A stretch of DNA of 64,000 bases from Janthinobacterium sp. 1_2014MBL_MicDiv (GCF_001865675.1 NZ_CP011319.1:124001-188000), one strand, 5' to 3'; positions 53,053 through 61,736 are shown, numbered from the stretch's first letter. Program-made: numbers and translations. The notes: generated by a model not told the origin, from the letters alone.

Positions 53053-53064
53053 AAATTTTTGGAC

Positions 53065-53093
53065 AAAAAAAAGCCCGCTGGTGAAAGCGGGCT
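53065..53093 (-). terminator. Terminator of the leftward twin-lipoprotein unit
   Basis: AGCCCGCT (53072-53079) pairs with AGCGGGCT (53086-53093). The minus strand continues into a run of eight T; the plus strand has none, so it serves the leftward genes, and mmsB only weakly if at all. Confidence 0.75.
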
Positions 53094-53238
53094 AAATCCA
53101 ATTCTTGGAAGAGTTGGAGGAGACAGATGCATTATGCTGCATCGCCACATATAACTCCAATTTATCTTTAGAATATCAAATATTCATTTTGGTGATATCT
53201 CTTCCTGGCAGCCGCCAAGCGGCTGCCAGCCACGCTAC

Positions 53239-53820
53239 TTAGCCCGGATTGCAGGCGATTTGCACGGTGGTGACTTTGGCTTCGCCCATGGTGCCCACGC
53301 CGGTGCCCGGCGCCACGGCGCACTTCAGGCCAGTTGGCTGGGTAAACACGCTGATGCCATAGTTGTCGCCATCGGCGACAGGCAGCCCCAGGGTAAAGGT
53401 CGTGCTGTCCTTCGCCACCGTGGTTTGCGCATTACCGTTGATCAAAACCAGTCCATCCGCCGTCAGGCCCGTAATCGTGCCGCCCACCGTGTAGGTGTTT
53501 TGCGAACACAGGACCGATGCTTCGATGCTGACGTAGTGACCGGCCGAACCGGTGCCGCCACTGACGCTGCAATTCATGTGGGCAGGGTTTTGCTTGACCG
53601 TGATGTCGTAGCTGGTGCCGTAATCGATGCTCTTGCCAAATTTGAACTTGGTGGCGCCGGCGGCAGGCGTGACGCTGTCGCCGCCGTTGACCAGGATCAG
53701 GCCATTGGTGTTCAAATTGCTGATGGTGCCGGTGACCTCATACGAGGCCTTGCCACCGCAAGCAGCCAGTCCCAGGGTCAGCAGCAGCGCGGCGAGTGGG
53801 CGCAGGCAGGATAACTTCAT
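53239..53820 (-). CDS. Repeat-containing lipoprotein, paralogue 1
   Basis: 193 residues from ATG 53820, with GGAG ten bases upstream. Lipobox LGLAACGG sets the lipid-bearing Cys at about residue 21. The mature part holds two copies of a beta-rich unit of about 75 residues: GTISNLNTNGLILVNGG...YDITVKQNPAHMNCSVSGG and GTITGLTADGLVLINGN...YGISVFTQPTGLKCAVAPG. Each unit carries paired Cys, so disulfides are likely. I know no function. It follows its paralogue in the same direction and probably the same transcript. Confidence 0.82.
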   Translation of the reverse strand: MKLSCLRPLAALLLTLGLAACGGKASYEVTGTISNLNTNGLILVNGGDSVTPAAGATKFKFGKSIDYGTSYDITVKQNPAHMNCSVSGGTGSAGHYVSIEASVLCSQNTYTVGGTITGLTADGLVLINGNAQTTVAKDSTTFTLGLPVADGDNYGISVFTQPTGLKCAVAPGTGVGTMGEAKVTTVQIACNPG

Positions 53821-53856
53821 GTATTTCTCCAATAATGTGGTGACGAATCGCGTGGC

Positions 53857-54456
53857 TTACCGCGGTGTGCAGGTCAGTGTGGCGCTGGTCGTGGCGGCGG
53901 AACCCATGGTGCCGACGGTATCGCGGCCATCGGCGCTGGCGGAGCCCTGGAAACGGCACGTCAGGCCCGTTGGATAGGTCGTTATGGAAATATTGTAGGG
54001 GATGCCATCAGCGATGGTCGGGAACGTGTAGGCGGTGCTGCCTGCCAGCGGGCTGATGCTGTTGACGCCCATTGCCAGGGTCAGGCCGTTCGCGGTCAGG
54101 CCCGTGATCGTGCCGCTCAGCGGATAGGTGTTGGTCTGGCAAACAACCACGGCCGGCGATATGGAGTAGCTCGATGCCTTGCCGCTGCCATTGACCATTT
54201 TGCAGACGGCGCCTTTCGGCTGCTGCTTGATGGTAATGTCATAGCGATCATCATTGTTGAGCAGCTTGGTGAAAGTAAAGCCGGAAGCACCCGCCGTGAT
54301 GGGCAAGCTTTCGTCGCCGTTCTGGAGGATCAAGCCATCTTTTGCCAGGTTCTGGACTTGGCCTTGCAGATACAGATTGCCGCCGCTGCCGCCGCAGGCT
54401 GCCAGTGTGGCGGCGCAAGCCGCCGCCAGCATCGAGCGCAGGTACAAATTTTTCAT
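53857..54456 (-). CDS. Repeat-containing lipoprotein, paralogue 2
   Basis: 199 residues with lipobox TLAACGG and lipid Cys at about residue 21; ribosome site GGAGAATGT. It has the same two-unit architecture as its neighbour (VQNLAKDGLILQNGDESLPI...YDITIKQQPKGAVCKMVNG, then GTITGLTANGLTLAMG...YNISITTYPTGLTCRFQG). The two genes are tandem duplicates 36 bp apart. Such GL-x-L-x-NG units occur in surface proteins of related bacteria as I recall. Function unknown; an outer-membrane or surface location is inferred. Confidence 0.82.
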   Translation of the reverse strand: MKNLYLRSMLAAACAATLAACGGSGGNLYLQGQVQNLAKDGLILQNGDESLPITAGASGFTFTKLLNNDDRYDITIKQQPKGAVCKMVNGSGKASSYSISPAVVVCQTNTYPLSGTITGLTANGLTLAMGVNSISPLAGSTAYTFPTIADGIPYNISITTYPTGLTCRFQGSASADGRDTVGTMGSAATTSATLTCTPR

Positions 54457-54701
54457 ACATTCTCCAAAACGAATTAGGTAGGGTAGCGCAACGCGGACGC
54501 TGGCGCCGCATTGGAATGGCGCCTATTTTAGTCTATCTGGCAAGCCGATTGATCTTGCCTTGTATCTCCGTGTAACAATTTTTCTGCGCGAAGCGCCCGC
54601 CAGGCCCCATTTGTCGACCGGGCGCCCATGCCGCCAGCGGCGATCGGTGCGACAATACAGGCAGGCCGCGCATCGTGGCGCGGCACCCATTTGCGAGTCC
54701 C

Positions 54702-55427
54702 ATGTCACCTACCTCTGTAAAAACGGCCGTGCCGCCCAAGGCCATCCTGTTCGACCTCGACGATACCTTGTGGCCCATCGCCCCCGTGATTGCCGCGGCG
54801 GAAACCCTCTTGCACGACTGGCTGGCCACGCATGCGCCGAAGGTGGCGCAGCAGTTTTCCATCGAGCTGTTGCGCCAGCACCGCCTGGCCATGCTCAATG
54901 AACAACCGCATTTTCATGGCAACCTGATCGAACTGCGCCGCGCCGGCCTGCTGACCGCCTTCGAGGCCGCCGGCGAGGATCCCGCCCTCGTCGACGGCGC
55001 CATCGCCCAGTTCCTGGCCGCGCGCCACCGCGTCCAGCCGTATGGCGACGTCCTGCCCGGCCTGGCCTGGCTGGGGCAGCGCATGCTGGTCGGTTCCATT
55101 TCGAATGGCAATGCGGACCTTGAAATTATCGGCCTGGCGCAGCATTTCAAGGTATCGATCGCCGCCAGCGACTTTGGCGTGGCCAAGCCCGATGCCAGCA
55201 TTTTCCTGGCCGGCTGCGCCGCGCTGGGCGTGGCGCCGCGCGACGCCGTGTATGTCGGCGACGATTTATATTTCGATGTGACGGGGGCGCAAGGGGCGGG
55301 CATGCGTGCCGTGTGGATGAACCGCAAGGGCAGCGATGCGCACCTGGCGGCCGGCGTGCAGCCCGACGCCATCTGCGCCAACTTTGATGAATTGCTGCTG
55401 TGGCTGCAGGGGCAACTGGAAGATTGA
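54702..55427 (+). CDS. HAD superfamily hydrolase
   Basis: 241 residues from ATG 54702. Motif I FDLDDT carries the nucleophile D18 and D20; motif II Ser is in GSISNGN, motif III Lys in GVAKPD and motif IV is YVGDDLYFD. A helical C1 cap is inserted after motif I. It is a phosphatase-type HAD of the YjjG/GPH-like size class; the substrate is not known. hrcA follows 100 bp downstream. Confidence 0.9.
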   Translation: MSPTSVKTAVPPKAILFDLDDTLWPIAPVIAAAETLLHDWLATHAPKVAQQFSIELLRQHRLAMLNEQPHFHGNLIELRRAGLLTAFEAAGEDPALVDGAIAQFLAARHRVQPYGDVLPGLAWLGQRMLVGSISNGNADLEIIGLAQHFKVSIAASDFGVAKPDASIFLAGCAALGVAPRDAVYVGDDLYFDVTGAQGAGMRAVWMNRKGSDAHLAAGVQPDAICANFDELLLWLQGQLED

Positions 55428-55529
55428 TCGCCGCTGGCCGGGCGAACGTGCATAATAGCTGCTATTGACGCACGTTTGGCCGCCTTCGCTGCCGTTTGCG
55501 TCGCAGAATACTTGCTTAACTACAACATC

Positions 55530-56546
55530 ATGCAACTCGATACACGTGCCCAAACCCTGCTGAAAGCCCTGGTCGAGCGCTATATCGCCGACGGCCTGCC
55601 GGTCGGTTCGCGCGCCCTGTCGAAGATTTCCGGCCTCGACCTGTCGCCGGCCACGATCCGCAACATCATGGCCGACCTGGAAGAACTCGGTTATGTGTCC
55701 AGTCCGCATACCTCGGCCGGACGCATACCCACGCCGCGCGGTTACCGTATCTTTGTCGACACCTTGCTGACCGTCAAGCATCTGGACGAGCATCTGGTGG
55801 AGTCGCGCATGCGCCTGCAGACGCCGCAGCCGCAGCGCACCATCGCCAACGCGGCGCAGATGCTGTCGTCGCTGTCGCAATTCGCCGGCGTGGTGCTCAG
55901 TCCGCGCCGCGAATCCGTGTTCCAGCAAATCGAATTCCTGCGCCTGTCGGAAAAACGCATCCTGCTCGTCATCGTCGCTCCCGGCGGCGACGTGCAGAAC
56001 CGCCTGCTGTTGACGGAAGCCGACTACACGCCGGCGCAACTGGTGCAGTCGGCCAACTACATCAACCAGAATTACGGCGGCCTGTCGTTCGACGCCGTGC
56101 GCGTGCGCCTGCAGGGCGAGCTGCGCCAGTTGCGCGACGACATGGGCAGCCTGATGCAGGCGGCCGTGGAAGCGGGCAGCGAAGCGATGGCCGACCATAG
56201 CGACGATATGGTGATTTCAGGCGAGCGCAACTTGCTCAGCGTGAGCGATCTGTCATCGAATATGAGCTCGCTGCGCCAGATGTTCGACATGTTCGAGCAA
56301 AAGACGGGCTTGATGCAGCTGCTCGACGTATCGAGCAAGGCGACGGGCGTGCAGATTTTCATCGGCGGCGAATCGAACCTGGTGCCGATGGATGAAATGA
56401 GCGTGGTGACGGCGCCGTATGAAGTCAACGGCAAGATCGTGGGAACGCTGGGAGTGATCGGGCCGACCCGCATGGCGTACGAGCGCGTCATCCCGATTGT
56501 CGATATCACGGCCAAGCTGCTGTCAAGCGCACTGAGCCATCACTAG
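55530..56546 (+). CDS. hrcA: Heat-inducible transcription repressor HrcA
   Basis: 338 residues from ATG 55530, where MQLDTRAQTLLKALVERYIADG begins as in the family. The N-terminal winged helix includes SKISGLDLSPATIRNIMADLEELGY and SSPHTSAGRIPTPRGYRIFVD; the C-terminal GAF-like domain ends in VGTLGVIGPTRMAYERVIPIVD. It represses groEL and dnaK operons through CIRCE elements; none is seen in this window. A deleted family-1 repeat begins 2 nt behind its stop. Confidence 0.96.
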   Translation: MQLDTRAQTLLKALVERYIADGLPVGSRALSKISGLDLSPATIRNIMADLEELGYVSSPHTSAGRIPTPRGYRIFVDTLLTVKHLDEHLVESRMRLQTPQPQRTIANAAQMLSSLSQFAGVVLSPRRESVFQQIEFLRLSEKRILLVIVAPGGDVQNRLLLTEADYTPAQLVQSANYINQNYGGLSFDAVRVRLQGELRQLRDDMGSLMQAAVEAGSEAMADHSDDMVISGERNLLSVSDLSSNMSSLRQMFDMFEQKTGLMQLLDVSSKATGVQIFIGGESNLVPMDEMSVVTAPYEVNGKIVGTLGVIGPTRMAYERVIPIVDITAKLLSSALSHH

Positions 56547-56548
56547 GG

Positions 56549-56589
56549 ACAGCTGACCATACCTGCTGCGCGTCGGTTTTGCCAGGCGT
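56549..56589 (-). repeat. Family-1 repeat, internally deleted copy (41 bp)
   Basis: Read on the minus strand: the left end ACGCCTGGCAAAACC is identical to that of copy 1, then GACGCGCAGCA as in copy 2 positions 93-103, then a right end GGTATGGTCAGCTGT. Element positions 16-92 are missing. The right end lies 2 nt behind the hrcA stop. Confidence 0.75.
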
Positions 56590-56612
56590 TGTATCGCAGG
56601 GTATTACGCGAG

Positions 56613-56632
56613 CCGCTCCCGTGGGAGCGGCA
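56613..56632. repeat. Hairpin between hrcA and fur
   Basis: GCCGCTCCC and GGGAGCGGC form a 9-bp stem with a 2-nt spacer. No T-run follows on either strand. It lies just downstream of the leftward fur gene, so it may protect the fur mRNA end or act as a weak terminator. Confidence 0.5.
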
Positions 56633-56640
56633 AGCTTGCG

Positions 56641-57072
56641 TCAGGCTGATTTGTGCGGGCAGGCAACCTTGATGCAGTTGCCGTAGATGGCCAAGGCGTG
56701 TTCGGCGATCTTGAAGCCGCGTTCTTCGGCCACTTTTTGCTGGCGGACTTCGATGTCTTCGTCGAAGAATTCCTCGACCCGGCCACAGTCGAGGCACACC
56801 AGGTGGTCGTGGTGGGAGCCTTCGTTGAGCTCGAAAATCGCCTTGCCGGTTTCAAAATGGTTGCGGTTAAGCAAGCCGGCTTGTTCGAATTGCGTCAGGA
56901 CACGGTAGACAGTTGCCAAACCGACATCCATATTGTCGGCCAGCAGAATCTTGTAGACGTCTTCCGCTGTCAGGTGGCGTACCGGGCTACTCTGGAAGAT
57001 ATCGAGTATCTTCAGCCGTGGCAGGGTCGCTTTCAGGCCGCTTGCCTTGAGATCACTAGGATTGTTACTCAT
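56641..57072 (-). CDS. fur: Ferric uptake regulator
   Basis: 143 residues from ATG 57072. DNA-binding winged helix (DVYKILLADNMDVGLATVYRVLTQFEQAG) and the metal sites HHDH (87-90) with C93 and C96, plus a second pair C133 and C138. Acts as the iron-dependent repressor; Fur-like boxes appear at 5869, 7923 and 8084 in this window. It is divergent from bamE, the usual betaproteobacterial order. Confidence 0.97.
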   Translation of the reverse strand: MSNNPSDLKASGLKATLPRLKILDIFQSSPVRHLTAEDVYKILLADNMDVGLATVYRVLTQFEQAGLLNRNHFETGKAIFELNEGSHHDHLVCLDCGRVEEFFDEDIEVRQQKVAEERGFKIAEHALAIYGNCIKVACPHKSA

Positions 57073-57195
57073 GTTTGTTGCTCGTATGTGGGTCAGGTGC
57101 TTTATCATATAGCGTTTTAGCGGGGAGTGCCAAAATATGCATTTTTTGGCTGGCCGGTCACTCCTGGCGTTTTGTTCATCAAATTGAGGTCATTT

Positions 57196-57891
57196 ATGCG
57201 CGTAACACCGGCTGTATTGCCATCTCTCTGGCACCGTATTTCATTTCGAGCTCCAGTCGTGGCGGGCATGGTCTGTGTCGCGCTGACGCTGTCTGGCTGT
57301 GCCAGCCGCGGCATCCTCGGCGAAAAGCCCGCCGTCACGCTGAAAGAGGGCAAGGAAGTCGTGCCCGAGCAAGGCGCGCAGACGACGACCGTCACGCCGC
57401 TGCAGAAATTCATGTGGTTTTTCTCGCCCTATCGTCCTGACATTCAACAAGGCAACTTTATCTCCGAAGAGATGCTGGCCCAGTTGAAAGTGGGCATGAC
57501 GCGCGACCAGGTGCGTTTCGTCCTCGGCACCTCCCTGCTGACCGATATCTTCCATGCGGACCGCTGGGATTACCCATTCCGCCTGGCCCGTGGCAATGGC
57601 GAAACCACCAGCAGCCGCGTAGTCGTGTTCTTCGACAAGGAAGGCAAAGTGGCGCGCTTCGAAGGCGGCAACCTGCCGACCGAGAAAGAATACATCGACC
57701 GCATCGCCGGACCATCGCCATTCGCCAAGGTGGCCAAGGCCGATGTGCCAGCCGCTGTCGTGCCGTCGCCCGTGGCGCCGAGCGCCGTGCCGGTGCCGGC
57801 CGATGCCACGCCCGCCATTCCTGTGAGTAAACCTGACGTGGCACCGGCGCCTGCCGCCGAGCCTGCACCTACTGCCGAGCCCACCAAATAA
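57196..57891 (+). CDS. bamE: Outer-membrane assembly lipoprotein BamE, long form
   Basis: 231 residues from ATG 57196 (GAGG upstream). The lipobox LTLSGC places the lipid Cys at 35. The BamE fold spans about 85-170 (YRPDIQQGNFISEEMLAQLKVGMTRDQVRFVLGTSLLTDIFHADRWDYPF). It supports BAM-complex barrel insertion. A tail of about 60 residues rich in Ala, Pro and Val follows; E. coli BamE (113 residues) has none. dapB follows 19 bp downstream. Confidence 0.95.
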   Translation: MRVTPAVLPSLWHRISFRAPVVAGMVCVALTLSGCASRGILGEKPAVTLKEGKEVVPEQGAQTTTVTPLQKFMWFFSPYRPDIQQGNFISEEMLAQLKVGMTRDQVRFVLGTSLLTDIFHADRWDYPFRLARGNGETTSSRVVVFFDKEGKVARFEGGNLPTEKEYIDRIAGPSPFAKVAKADVPAAVVPSPVAPSAVPVPADATPAIPVSKPDVAPAPAAEPAPTAEPTK

Positions 57892-57910
57892 GTTGCTGTA
57901 AGAGAATAAA

Positions 57911-58720
57911 ATGACTGAACTGAAAATCGCCATCGCTGGCGCCAGCGGCCGTATGGGCCATATCCTGATCGAAGCGGTCAGCAATGCGCCCGACGCCGTG
58001 CTGGCCGGCGCGCTCGACCGCGCCGGATCGCCCTCGCTCGGCCAGGATGCGGCCGCCTTCCTGGGCAAGCCTGCCGGCGTGCCGATCGAGTCCGACCTGG
58101 CCGCAGGCCTGGCCGGCGCCGATTACCTGATCGACTTCACGCGCCCCGAAGGCACCTTGCAGCATCTGGCGTATTGCGCCGAGCACGGTATCAAGATGAT
58201 CATCGGCACCACCGGTTTCGATGACGCGGGCAAGGCGGCGATTGCCGCCGCCGCCGAAAAGACGGCCATCATGTTCGCGCCGAACATGAGCGTGGGCGTG
58301 AATGTCACCATGAAATTGCTGGAACTGGCCGCGAAAAGCCTGTCCGAAGGCTACGACATTGAAATCATCGAGGCGCATCACCGCTTCAAGGTCGATGCGC
58401 CGTCGGGCACGGCCCTGCAAATGGGCGAAGTGGTGGCGGGCGCGCTGGGTCGCGACCTGAAGGAGTGCGCCGTGTACGGCCGCGAAGGCGTGACGGGCGA
58501 ACGCGACCCGTCGACCATCGGCTTTGCCACCATCCGCGGCGGCGATATCGTCGGCGACCATACGGTGCTGTTTGCCGGCATCGGCGAGCGCATCGAGATC
58601 AGCCACAAGTCGAGCAGCCGCGTCACCTACGCCCACGGCGCCCTGCGCGCCGCGCGTTTCCTGGCCGACAAGCCGACCGGCCTGTTCGACATGCAGGATG
58701 TGCTGTCGCTGAAGAACTGA
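57911..58720 (+). CDS. dapB: 4-Hydroxy-tetrahydrodipicolinate reductase
   Basis: 269 residues. NAD(P)-binding IAGASGRMGHIL at the start, IIGTTGF in the middle and the catalytic/substrate loop EAHHRFKVDAPSGTA identify DapB of the lysine/diaminopimelate pathway. SHKSSSR near the end is also conserved. It is 19 bp behind bamE and 8 bp ahead of the barstar-like gene. Confidence 0.97.
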   Translation: MTELKIAIAGASGRMGHILIEAVSNAPDAVLAGALDRAGSPSLGQDAAAFLGKPAGVPIESDLAAGLAGADYLIDFTRPEGTLQHLAYCAEHGIKMIIGTTGFDDAGKAAIAAAAEKTAIMFAPNMSVGVNVTMKLLELAAKSLSEGYDIEIIEAHHRFKVDAPSGTALQMGEVVAGALGRDLKECAVYGREGVTGERDPSTIGFATIRGGDIVGDHTVLFAGIGERIEISHKSSSRVTYAHGALRAARFLADKPTGLFDMQDVLSLKN

Positions 58721-58728
58721 GGAAGACC

Positions 58729-59055
58729 ATGGCCACTGCCATCCTGAATGGAAAAGACATCACCGACGAAGCGAGCTTCCACGCGCAATGCGCGCAAGCG
58801 TTCGGTTTCCCCGAGTTTTACGGCAACAACATGGATGCCTGGGTCGATTGCCTCAGCTACCTGCGCGACGACGAGAACATGACGCAATTCCGCCTGAAGC
58901 CGAATGAGCTGCTCGAGATCGTCGTGCAAGACGCGGCGGCAATGAAGGCGCAAGTGCCTGATTTACTGGAAGAAATCACGTTCTGTATCGCCGGCATCAA
59001 TGAGCGCTATGACGATTATGGCGAAAAGCCGGCGCTGAAGCTGGTCTTGAAGTAG
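58729..59055 (+). CDS. Barstar family protein without an adjacent barnase
   Basis: 108 residues. The barstar fold is recognisable by ILNGKDITDEASFHAQCAQAFGFPEFYGNNMDAWVDCLSYL, equivalent to the nuclease-binding helix region of barstar (FPxYYGxNxDALWDxL). No barnase-type RNase gene is seen in the window. Orphan barstar-like proteins are common and may inhibit incoming or unlinked RNases, or do something else. Ribosome site TGAGGAAGACC; the stop codon lies inside a REP-like palindrome. Confidence 0.9.
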   Translation: MATAILNGKDITDEASFHAQCAQAFGFPEFYGNNMDAWVDCLSYLRDDENMTQFRLKPNELLEIVVQDAAAMKAQVPDLLEEITFCIAGINERYDDYGEKPALKLVLK

Positions 59056-59142
59056 GTCGGATTAGCGCGCAGGCGCGTAATCCGACGTTACCAGCGCCAA
59101 CAATGTGTCGGATTACGGCCCGCAGGGCCTAATCTGACCTAC
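59052..59142. repeat. REP-like double palindrome
   Basis: Two hairpins with the same head: GTCGGATTA...TAATCCGAC (59056-59086) and GTCGGATTA...TAATCTGAC (59107-59138). The outer ends GTAGGTC (59052-59058) and GACCTAC (59136-59142) are also complementary. This looks like a bacterial interspersed REP pair. The barstar-like gene's TAG stop is inside its first bases. Confidence 0.85.
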
Positions 59143-59149
59143 CCAGCAT

Positions 59150-60397
59150 TTACACGACCTTGCGTTCGCGCAAGCCGTCGATCTGGCCGCTGTCGAGGCC
59201 CAGCCACTGCTGCAGCACTTCCTGCGTATGCTGCCCCAGCAGCGGCGGCGGCAAGCGGTACTGCACCGGCGAGCCCGACAGGCGCACGGGATTGGCCACC
59301 AGCGCCACCGTGCCCGCCGTCGGATGCGGCATCTCCACTTTCAAGCCACGCGCGATCACTTGCGGGTCGGCAAACACCTGGTCGATGCGGTTGACGGGGC
59401 CGCACGGCACGGCCTGCGCCTCGAAGGCGCTGATCCACTCTGCCGTGGTGCGCATGACGGTGGCCTGGCGCAGCAGGGGAATCAGGATGGCCCGGTGCGC
59501 CACGCGCTGCGGGTTGGTGGCGAAACGCGCATCCTGTGCCCATTCCGGATGGCCGACGATGGCGCAGAAGCGGGAAAACTGCCCGTCGTTGCCGATCGCC
59601 AGGATCATGTCGCCATCGGCCGTGGGAAAGTCCTGGTAGGGCACGATGTTCGGGTGCGAATTGCCCATGCGCTGGGGCACTTTTCCCCCGCACAGGTAGT
59701 TGGCCGCCTGGTTGCCCAGCGCCGCCACCTGCACGTCGAGCAGGGCCAGGTCGATATGCTGGCCCAGGCCGGAACGCTCGCGCTCGGCCAGCGCGGCCTG
59801 CACGGCGATGGTGGCATACAGGCCCGTCATGATGTCGGTCTGCGCCACGCCCACTTTTTGCGGCCCGGCGCCCGGTTCGCCATCGGGCACGCCCGTGATG
59901 CTCATCAAGCCGCCCATGCCCTGGATCAGGAAGTCGTAGCCGGCGCGCGCCGCGTACGGTCCATCCTGGCCAAAGCCCGTGATCGAGCAGTAGACGAGGC
60001 GCGGATTGAGGGCCAGGAGGCTGGCCGCGTCCAGGCCGTACTGCTTCAAGCCGTCCAATTTGAAATTTTCCAGCAGCACGTCGGCTTCTTGCGCCAGCCG
60101 GCGCACCAGGGCTTGCCCTTCAGGGGCCGCCAGGTCGATGCACAAGGAGCGCTTGTTGCGGTTGGCGCACTGGAAGTAGGCGGCCTCGGCGGTGTCGCGG
60201 CCGTCCGCGTCCTTTACATACGGCGGACCCCACGAGCGCGTGTCGTCGCCGCGGCCCGGCTGCTCGACCTTGACGACGTCGGCGCCGAGGTCGGCCAGCA
60301 GTTGCCCGGCCCACGGACCGGCCAGCACGCGCGACAGATCCAGCACGCGCAAACCGGTCAGCGGCGCGGGCCGCAGGGTGGAAGCGAGGCCTTCCAT
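59150..60397 (-). CDS. CaiB/BaiF family CoA-transferase (glutarate type likely)
   Basis: 415-residue family III CoA-transferase. GLRVLDLSRVLAGPWAGQLLADLGADVVKVEQP at the start and the likely catalytic Asp188 in AQTDIMTG are typical. Its start overlaps the gcdH stop (TAATG), so it is translated with glutaryl-CoA dehydrogenase; succinyl-CoA:glutarate CoA-transfer is the most sensible activity. No database test was possible. Confidence 0.9.
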   Translation of the reverse strand: MEGLASTLRPAPLTGLRVLDLSRVLAGPWAGQLLADLGADVVKVEQPGRGDDTRSWGPPYVKDADGRDTAEAAYFQCANRNKRSLCIDLAAPEGQALVRRLAQEADVLLENFKLDGLKQYGLDAASLLALNPRLVYCSITGFGQDGPYAARAGYDFLIQGMGGLMSITGVPDGEPGAGPQKVGVAQTDIMTGLYATIAVQAALAERERSGLGQHIDLALLDVQVAALGNQAANYLCGGKVPQRMGNSHPNIVPYQDFPTADGDMILAIGNDGQFSRFCAIVGHPEWAQDARFATNPQRVAHRAILIPLLRQATVMRTTAEWISAFEAQAVPCGPVNRIDQVFADPQVIARGLKVEMPHPTAGTVALVANPVRLSGSPVQYRLPPPLLGQHTQEVLQQWLGLDSGQIDGLRERKVV

Positions 60398-61575
60398 TAA
60401 TTGAAGGCGGCGATGCCGGTGATGGCGCGGCCGATGATCAGCGCGTGCACGTCGTGCGTGCCTTCGTAGGTGTTGACCACTTCCAGGTTGACCAGGTGGC
60501 GGATGACGCCGAACTCGTCGGAAATGCCGTTGCCACCCATCATGTCGCGTGCCACGCGGGCGATGTCGAGCGCCTTGCCACAGCTGTTGCGTTTCATGAT
60601 CGAGGTGATTTCCACGGCAGGCGAACCTTCATCCTTCATGCGGCCCAGGCGCAGGCAGCCTTGCAAGCCCATGGTGATCTCCGTCAACATGTCGGCCAGT
60701 TTCTTTTGCACCAGCTGGTTGGCGGCCAGCGGACGGCCGAATTGCTGGCGGTCCATCGTGTACTGGCGTGCCTTCAGGTAGCAGTCTTCGGCCGCGCCCA
60801 GCGCGCCCCAGGCGATGCCGTAGCGGGCGCTGTTCAGGCATGTGAACGGGCCTTTCAAGCCGCGCACGTCGGGGAAGGCGTTTTCTTCAGGGCAAAATAC
60901 TTCATCCATGACGATTTCGCCGGTGATGCTGGTGCGCAAGCCCACCTTGCCGTGGATCTCGGGCGCCGACAGGCCTTTCCAGCCCTTTTCCAGCACGAAG
61001 CCGCGGATCGCGCCTTCATCGTCCTTGGCCCACACGACGAAGACGTCGGCGATGGGGCTGTTGGTGATCCACATCTTGGCGCCGGACAGGCTGTAGCCGC
61101 CCGCTACCTTGCGCGCGCGGGTGACCATGCTGCCCGGATCGGAGCCGTGGTTCGGCTCCGTCAGGCCGAAGCAGCCGATGTATTCGCCCGTCGCCAGCTT
61201 CGGCAGGTATTTCTGTTTCGTTTCCTCGCTGCCGAAGGCATTGATCGGCACCATCACCAGCGACGATTGCACGCTCATCATCGAGCGGTAGCCCGAATCG
61301 ACGCGCTCGACTTCGCGCGCGGCCAGGCCGTAGCATACGTAGTTCAGGCCGGCGCCGCCGTATTCCTCGGGAATGGTGGTGCCCAGCAAGCCCAGTTCGC
61401 CCATTTCGCGGAAGATGGCGGCGTCCGTGCGGCCATGGCGGAACGATTCGAGCACGCGCGGCACCAGGCTGCCCTGGCAATAGTCGCGGGCCGCTTCCAG
61501 CACGGCGCGTTCGTCGCCCGTCAGTTGTTCTTCCAGCAGCAGGGGGGAATTCCAGTCGAATACGGTTTTGCTCAT
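60397..61575 (-). CDS. gcdH: Glutaryl-CoA dehydrogenase
   Basis: 392-residue FAD enzyme from ATG 61575 (MSKTVFDWNSPLLLEEQLT). The catalytic Glu371 is in NTYEGTHDVHAL, the form found in GcdH rather than the EGTNEI of other acyl-CoA dehydrogenases. CFGLTEPNHGSDPGSM and the GLRTSITGEIVMD segment also fit. It oxidises and decarboxylates glutaryl-CoA to crotonyl-CoA in lysine or aromatic breakdown. Confidence 0.95.
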   Translation of the reverse strand: MSKTVFDWNSPLLLEEQLTGDERAVLEAARDYCQGSLVPRVLESFRHGRTDAAIFREMGELGLLGTTIPEEYGGAGLNYVCYGLAAREVERVDSGYRSMMSVQSSLVMVPINAFGSEETKQKYLPKLATGEYIGCFGLTEPNHGSDPGSMVTRARKVAGGYSLSGAKMWITNSPIADVFVVWAKDDEGAIRGFVLEKGWKGLSAPEIHGKVGLRTSITGEIVMDEVFCPEENAFPDVRGLKGPFTCLNSARYGIAWGALGAAEDCYLKARQYTMDRQQFGRPLAANQLVQKKLADMLTEITMGLQGCLRLGRMKDEGSPAVEITSIMKRNSCGKALDIARVARDMMGGNGISDEFGVIRHLVNLEVVNTYEGTHDVHALIIGRAITGIAAFN

Positions 61576-61736
61576 CACAGGCCTCGCAGGTGAGCGCCGG
61601 TGATCGGCGCAAGATTGAATATGGCTCATGGTAGATTTTCAGCCAGCCTTGCGCAAACGATTTTTTCGCACCCAGACATGCGTGCTGCGCATATCTTGCG
61701 GCATACTTGAGGCTTCTTTCCAGCCTGCGTCCCCCC

